Shown: piece after piece, positions 29,143 to 32,374 of the stretch | Position numbering within the stretch: position 1 is the stretch's first letter | Layout of the letters: every line of letters starts with the position of its first letter | Source of the DNA: Bradyrhizobium jicamae | GTDB taxonomy: Bacteria; Pseudomonadota; Alphaproteobacteria; Rhizobiales; Xanthobacteraceae | Direction of reading: 5' to 3' | Length of the DNA: 32,374 nucleotides | Assembly (NCBI RefSeq): GCF_018130695.1 | Contig: NZ_JAFCJX010000051.1 | Coordinates: forward strand, 1-32,374 | The notes under the pieces: generated by a model | Told to the model about the DNA's origin: nothing | The model's database searches: none | What the model saw: the letters and a program-made list of their open reading frames with translations, nothing else | Made by a program: the position numbers and the translations under genes

Positions 29143-29400
29143 TTGGAAATCAGGGACTTAACTCCTCGGGGAAGCGTGGATCAGATCATGAAGGAAGTAA
29201 AGAAGCAGGGCGGCCTCAACGCCGAGATTCAATCAAGAATCGGTCACCAGCTTCGTGCCATGTACGACGACGTGGTACGACAGGGGGTGCCCGACCGCTT
29301 TGCGGAGCTCATCCGGAAGCTTGATGGACCGGAGGCCGCAGCAGCCGCCCAGGCGGCCAGCGCCGGCGAACAAACTGCAAAAACTGACGGGAGGGACTAA
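29143..29400 (+). CDS. nepR: Anti-sigma factor NepR
   Basis: This 85-aa anti-sigma factor sequesters EcfG until phosphorylated PhyR binds it. The conserved two-helix core is at residues 25-61, with LNAEIQSRIGHQLRAMYDDVVRQGVPDRFAELIRKLD; the IGxxLRxxYDDVVxxxVPDRFxxLxxxLD pattern is diagnostic. The N- and C-termini are flexible. I chose TTG 29143 because GAGGAAA precedes it at normal distance and no upstream ATG exists in frame; a later ATG (Met16) would remove part of the N-terminal region. The stop overlaps the ecfG start by one base (TAATG), so the two are coupled. Confidence 0.95.
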   Translation: MEIRDLTPRGSVDQIMKEVKKQGGLNAEIQSRIGHQLRAMYDDVVRQGVPDRFAELIRKLDGPEAAAAAQAASAGEQTAKTDGRD

Positions 29401-29948
29401 TGCCTCTCACCAATCAACTTCGCGACGACATCTTGGCGTCGGTGCCGAGCTTGCGTGCGTTCGCGATCTCGCTTTCCGGCAATGGCGACCGCGCCGACGA
29501 CCTGGTGCAGGAGACGCTGCTGCGTGCCATCGCCAATATCGACTCGTTTCAGCCGGGCTCGAACCTGCCGGCATGGCTGTTCACCATTCTGCGCAACCTG
29601 TTTCGCTCCGACTACCGCAAGCGTCGGCGCGAGGTCGAGGACGCCGAGGGCAACTATGCCAAGACGCTGAAGACGCAGCCGTCGCAGAACGCGCATCTGG
29701 AGTTTGAGGAATTCCGCAATGCGCTCGACAAGCTGCCGCAGGACCAGCGCGAGGCGCTGATCCTGGTCGGTGCCTCCGGCTTCTCCTATGAGGACGCCGC
29801 CGCCATCTGCGGCTGCGCGGTCGGCACCATCAAGAGCCGCGTCAACCGCGCGCGCTCGAAATTGAGCGCGCTGCTCTATGTCGACAGCGCCGAGGATTTC
29901 GGTCCCGACAACACCGTGCGCGCCGTGATCGGCGGCAATGGCGGATAA
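29400..29948 (+). CDS. ecfG: General stress sigma factor EcfG
   Basis: This 182-aa ECF sigma factor is of the EcfG (ECF15) class. Region 2 is residues 10-75 (SLRAFAISLSGNGDRADDLVQETLLRAI...PAWLFTILRNLFRSDYRKRRRE). Region 4 is about 103-160 (ALDKLPQDQREALILVGASGFSYEDAAAICGCAVGTIKSRVNRARSKL). It directs RNA polymerase to GGAAC-N16/17-CGTT promoters, several of which occur in this window. It overlaps nepR by one base and ends in a clear terminator. Expression is probably autoregulated through the site at 29067. Confidence 0.97.
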   Translation: MPLTNQLRDDILASVPSLRAFAISLSGNGDRADDLVQETLLRAIANIDSFQPGSNLPAWLFTILRNLFRSDYRKRRREVEDAEGNYAKTLKTQPSQNAHLEFEEFRNALDKLPQDQREALILVGASGFSYEDAAAICGCAVGTIKSRVNRARSKLSALLYVDSAEDFGPDNTVRAVIGGNGG

Positions 29949-29970
29949 GGTACGGAGAGCGTGAATGCAG

Positions 29971-30004
29971 AAAGGCGGCCTCGAATGGGCCGCCTTTTTG
30001 TTTT
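29971..30004 (+). terminator. Intrinsic terminator of nepR-ecfG
   Basis: GGCGGCC (29974-29980) pairs with GGCCGCC (29988-29994) across the loop TCGAATG, extended by AAA/TTT, and is followed by TTTTTGTTTT. It starts 23 bp past the ecfG stop. Confidence 0.9.
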
Positions 30005-30015
30005 GGGAAAGGAAT

Positions 30016-30145
30016 GTAGGGTGGGTTAGCCGAAGGCGTAACCCACCGGCGGTGTTTCATCACACGATGACGTCTGTGGATACATAGATGGTGGGTTACG
30101 CCTCGCGGATGCGCTTTGCGCATCCGTGAGGCTAACCCACCCTAC
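30016..30145. repeat. 130-bp inverted repeat (GTAGGGTGGGTTAGCC family)
   Basis: GTAGGGTGGGTTAGCC at 30016-30031 faces GGCTAACCCACCCTAC at 30130-30145, a perfect 16-bp pair. Inner GGCGTAACCCACC and GGTGGGTTACGCC form a second stem, and a GCGGATGCGC/GCGCATCCGT hairpin lies within. The outer ends match the repeat at 19274-19370. It separates the ecfG terminator from the convergent kinase gene. Confidence 0.85.
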
Positions 30146-30154
30146 AAGACCGGA

Positions 30155-31816
30155 CTACTTCTTCGCCGGCCGCACCGGCTGAGCAAACTGCTCGGTGCGA
30201 TCGCGCTCGGTCATGTCGACCACCGTGTCCATCGGCGCGATGAGCTCGTAGACGTAGGACACATCGGTGAAATAGCGTTTTGCGGTGCCGCCGAGCGCTT
30301 CGGGCGCAACACGATCAAGCAGGATCAGGCCGAAATCCGAGTCCGCACGGCGCGTCGCCTCGCTGGTGTTGAACTCCTCCCAGCGGAAATGGAAGACGCC
30401 GTCCGGCTCCTCGCCGTTCACCTCCCAGTTCGCGACGATGTGCGGATGCTTGCCGACCAGCGACAGGCCCTCGTCGGAATGCGAGGCCAGCTCGAAGAAC
30501 AACAGCGACAGCGACTGCGCGGCGCGGGCGCTGACGGTGATATCGGGGCCGTTCACGGCGATGCGATCGGCATGCGGGATCGAGCGCGATTCGAACAGGC
30601 CCTTCAGCTTGACGCCCTGCCATTGGCTCTCGCTCAGCAGCGTGACCACGTTCGACATCGCATGGATGCGGCCGATCAGGAGCTCGCGCGCGACGTCGAT
30701 GTCGGAGCCGTGGCGCAAGGTGCGGGTGACGATCGACTGGATCACCGCCAGAATGTTTTTCACGCGATGATTGAGCTCGTCGATCACGGCGGTCAGCCGC
30801 CGTTCGAAGCCGATGCGGACCTCGATCTCACGGCTGAGGCGGAGATTGTTGTAGGCGACATAGCCGAACAGGCCGCAGACGATACCGGTCAGCGCAAGGC
30901 CGATCGCGGCGACGATGACGGCGGTCTGCTGCGCGCGGACCTGGGCATTGCTCTTGGCATAATATTCCAGCGACCAGTCGCGGCCGCCGAAGGTGACGGT
31001 GCGCACCATCGAGGGCACCGGCCCGCCCTGGCGCACCGCGCGCGAGGTGACGACGCCGGCTTCGTTGGCGGTGAACTCGTCGTTGGAATCGCGGGGATCG
31101 CGCAGCGCCACCGCGAACAGCGACGAATCGTCGTTCGTCAGCATCAGCGATGCCAGCTCATAGGAAAAGGTGATGAAGCCCGCCGGCTCGGTCGCGCCGT
31201 CCTGGATCACCGGTGCGGCCAGCGCGACGCCGACCGGGCCGTCCTGGCGGAGCAGCGGGATCGGATCCGACGCGACGGGCTTCCCCGCCGCCATGGCCTG
31301 CGCCAGCATCGGACCGACCACGGAGTGGCGGTCGAAGGCGCGGCCCGGAATGCCGAGCGTCGCCGGGTTGCGCGGCTCGACGTCCATCATCACGTTGATC
31401 GGCTTGTCGAGCTCCTTGATGTCGAGCGGCTGGTCGTCGAAGTCGCGGATCGTGGGGTTGGAGAAGCCGGCGCTCTTCAGCTCGGCTTCGGCGGCCGGCA
31501 GCTCGCTCGGCTTCAGCCGCGCGATCCAGGCCACGATCACGAAATCGGTCTTGAAGGCGTAGATCGCCGAGCGCAGCGGCTGCAGCATGTTGGCCTTCAC
31601 CATCGACGGCGAGCGAAACAGCCCGGAGGCGACCCGCGCCAGCAGCTCGCGCTCGGTCAGGCGGTCCTGCACCAGGCTCGCATGGACGTCGATGGCCCGC
31701 GCGATCGCGATGCCGTCGAGCTGCAGCTCCTGGTCATGCACGCGATAGGCCGCCAGACCGGACAGCAGTGCTCCGATCAGCGCGATCAAGGCGACAATGA
31801 AACCCAGCCGAACCAC
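30155..31816 (-). CDS. CHASE-domain HWE/HRXXN-type sensor kinase of the GSR locus, ATPase motifs degenerate
   Basis: This 553-aa membrane protein starts with a GTG at 31816, the only start codon ahead of TM1 in the open frame. TM1 is about residues 4-24, a periplasmic CHASE-like domain spans about 40-275, TM2 is about 298-322, and the cytosolic dimerisation motif is DELNHRVKNILAVIQSIV with phospho-acceptor H350 and the HRXXN pattern (H350, R351, N354). In the ATPase domain, the expected ELxTNAxKYGALS segment reads ELASHSDEGLS (442-452), with no Asn. The expected WxExGGP reads WEEFNTS (479-485), and GFGxxLI reads DFGLILL (494-500). Convergent with ecfG, it is the natural partner of PhyR, as kinase or phosphatase. 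Confidence 0.88.
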   Translation of the reverse strand: MVRLGFIVALIALIGALLSGLAAYRVHDQELQLDGIAIARAIDVHASLVQDRLTERELLARVASGLFRSPSMVKANMLQPLRSAIYAFKTDFVIVAWIARLKPSELPAAEAELKSAGFSNPTIRDFDDQPLDIKELDKPINVMMDVEPRNPATLGIPGRAFDRHSVVGPMLAQAMAAGKPVASDPIPLLRQDGPVGVALAAPVIQDGATEPAGFITFSYELASLMLTNDDSSLFAVALRDPRDSNDEFTANEAGVVTSRAVRQGGPVPSMVRTVTFGGRDWSLEYYAKSNAQVRAQQTAVIVAAIGLALTGIVCGLFGYVAYNNLRLSREIEVRIGFERRLTAVIDELNHRVKNILAVIQSIVTRTLRHGSDIDVARELLIGRIHAMSNVVTLLSESQWQGVKLKGLFESRSIPHADRIAVNGPDITVSARAAQSLSLLFFELASHSDEGLSLVGKHPHIVANWEVNGEEPDGVFHFRWEEFNTSEATRRADSDFGLILLDRVAPEALGGTAKRYFTDVSYVYELIAPMDTVVDMTERDRTEQFAQPVRPAKK

Positions 31817-32154
31817 GCGCTTACTCGGGCATCAGGGGGTGGCGAAGACAGACGAAGACCATCAGGCAACTGTGGGAAGAGCGAAATATCAGCGGGCGAC
31901 GAACGCCAGGGCGGGCGGAATATGGAGGAGCGGTCATCGGGACGCAACTGAGGCTGGACAACAACATGAACGGACGCGCCACGCCGGTTAATCTTTGGCG
32001 GCGCCAAAGATTTCTAATCAGCAACGGTCGATTTTGTTCCGGGTATTGCGGCAGATTTTTGCGGCGGGGCGGTGTGGAGGATGACGGGTTGGTGCGGTGG
32101 TTAATGAGGGCGTGATGACGACATCGGAGTTCGTGGCCTACCCCTCTCCCGCAA
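31817..32154. other. Intergenic stretch without a supportable gene
   Basis: Short open frames occur on both strands here but they show no recognisable protein features. A hairpin TCTTTGGCG/CGCCAAAGA lies at about 31993-32011. It may hold the promoter of the sensor-kinase gene. I see no EcfG consensus in it. Confidence 0.5.
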
Positions 32155-32292
32155 CCCTCCCCCGCAACGGGGGAGGGAGCCGAGCAGTCTGCTCACCTCA
32201 CTTGGCTAAATCGTCTATCGCACGCAGCATTAACGAACCGTCTGCCCGCACAGCATGTAAGGGACGCAGCAGTGGACGGGCTCCCTCCCCCG
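32155..32292. repeat. Inverted repeat with GC-rich ends
   Basis: CCCTCCCCC-GCAAC-GGGGGAGGG forms a local hairpin at 32155-32177. Its right part, GGGGGAGGGAGCC, is complementary to GGCTCCCTCCCCC at about 32278-32290, making a larger palindromic element of about 135 bp. An apparent 80-aa frame across it is not a gene. The remaining 80 bases to the window end show nothing. Confidence 0.65.
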
Positions 32293-32374
32293 CAAGCGCT
32301 GTCCAATTCACACATCTTGCGGAGGAATTTGATCGCTGATTCCGTGAGTTGAGTGATGATTCGCGGGAGAGAGC

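Noticed and set aside
30116..31951. 611-aa plus-strand frame opposite the sensor kinase gene
   Set aside because: Antisense artefact of a GC-rich gene; no domain features.
32097..32339. 80-aa plus-strand frame near the right edge
   Set aside because: It is built across a palindromic repeat and has no protein-like features or good ribosome binding site.

Overview
The window looks like a chromosomal segment of a Bradyrhizobium-type alphaproteobacterium. The DNA is GC-rich. It carries a divergent phyR / nepR-ecfG general stress response (GSR) locus, which is confined to Alphaproteobacteria, and it is dotted with imperfect inverted repeats of the kind scattered through Bradyrhizobium intergenic regions. 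I see no rRNA, tRNA, CRISPR array, transposase or phage gene.

Layout. 0-4 kb (minus strand): core acyl-CoA and electron-transfer metabolism, with 3-hydroxybutyryl-CoA dehydrogenase, etfB-etfA, a PduO-type cobalamin adenosyltransferase and a small HIG1-type membrane protein. 4-9 kb: a YihY/BrkB membrane protein, a soluble hybrid histidine kinase with a histone-H1-like basic tail, GluQRS, an AlkA-type DNA glycosylase and a LysR regulator. Two convergent gene pairs here overlap at their 3' ends. 9-16.7 kb: a five-gene plus-strand cluster (nitronate monooxygenase family, acyl-CoA synthetase, DUF2855, an NTF2-like/flavin monooxygenase fusion, an NHL-type beta-propeller), divergent from the LysR gene and followed by a convergent TctC-type solute-binding protein. 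Its substrate is unknown. 16.7-22.4 kb: a CBS-domain ClC transporter, an HNH endonuclease, a small membrane protein, a methyl-accepting chemotaxis protein and a small secreted protein. 22.4-22.85 kb: a gene-free stretch with two strong plus-strand terminators and several stable hairpins, a candidate small-RNA locus.

22.85-27 kb is a run of small, poorly characterised genes (DUF2934, DUF3606, a transglutaminase-like protein, a ribbon-helix-helix-like protein and several peptides of 46-75 aa). Three promoter regions here carry an exact EcfG-type promoter, GGAAC-N16/17-CGTT, and several more carry one-mismatch versions. 28-32 kb holds the regulators themselves: phyR (minus) divergent from nepR-ecfG (plus), then a CHASE/HWE-type sensor kinase whose ATP-binding motifs look degenerate. 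The simplest reading is that the 23-27 kb run is a linked GSR effector island controlled by the adjacent PhyR-NepR-EcfG switch. One member appears to be transcribed as a leaderless or nearly leaderless mRNA.

All functional calls come from reading translated sequence and motifs by eye. No database search was possible.
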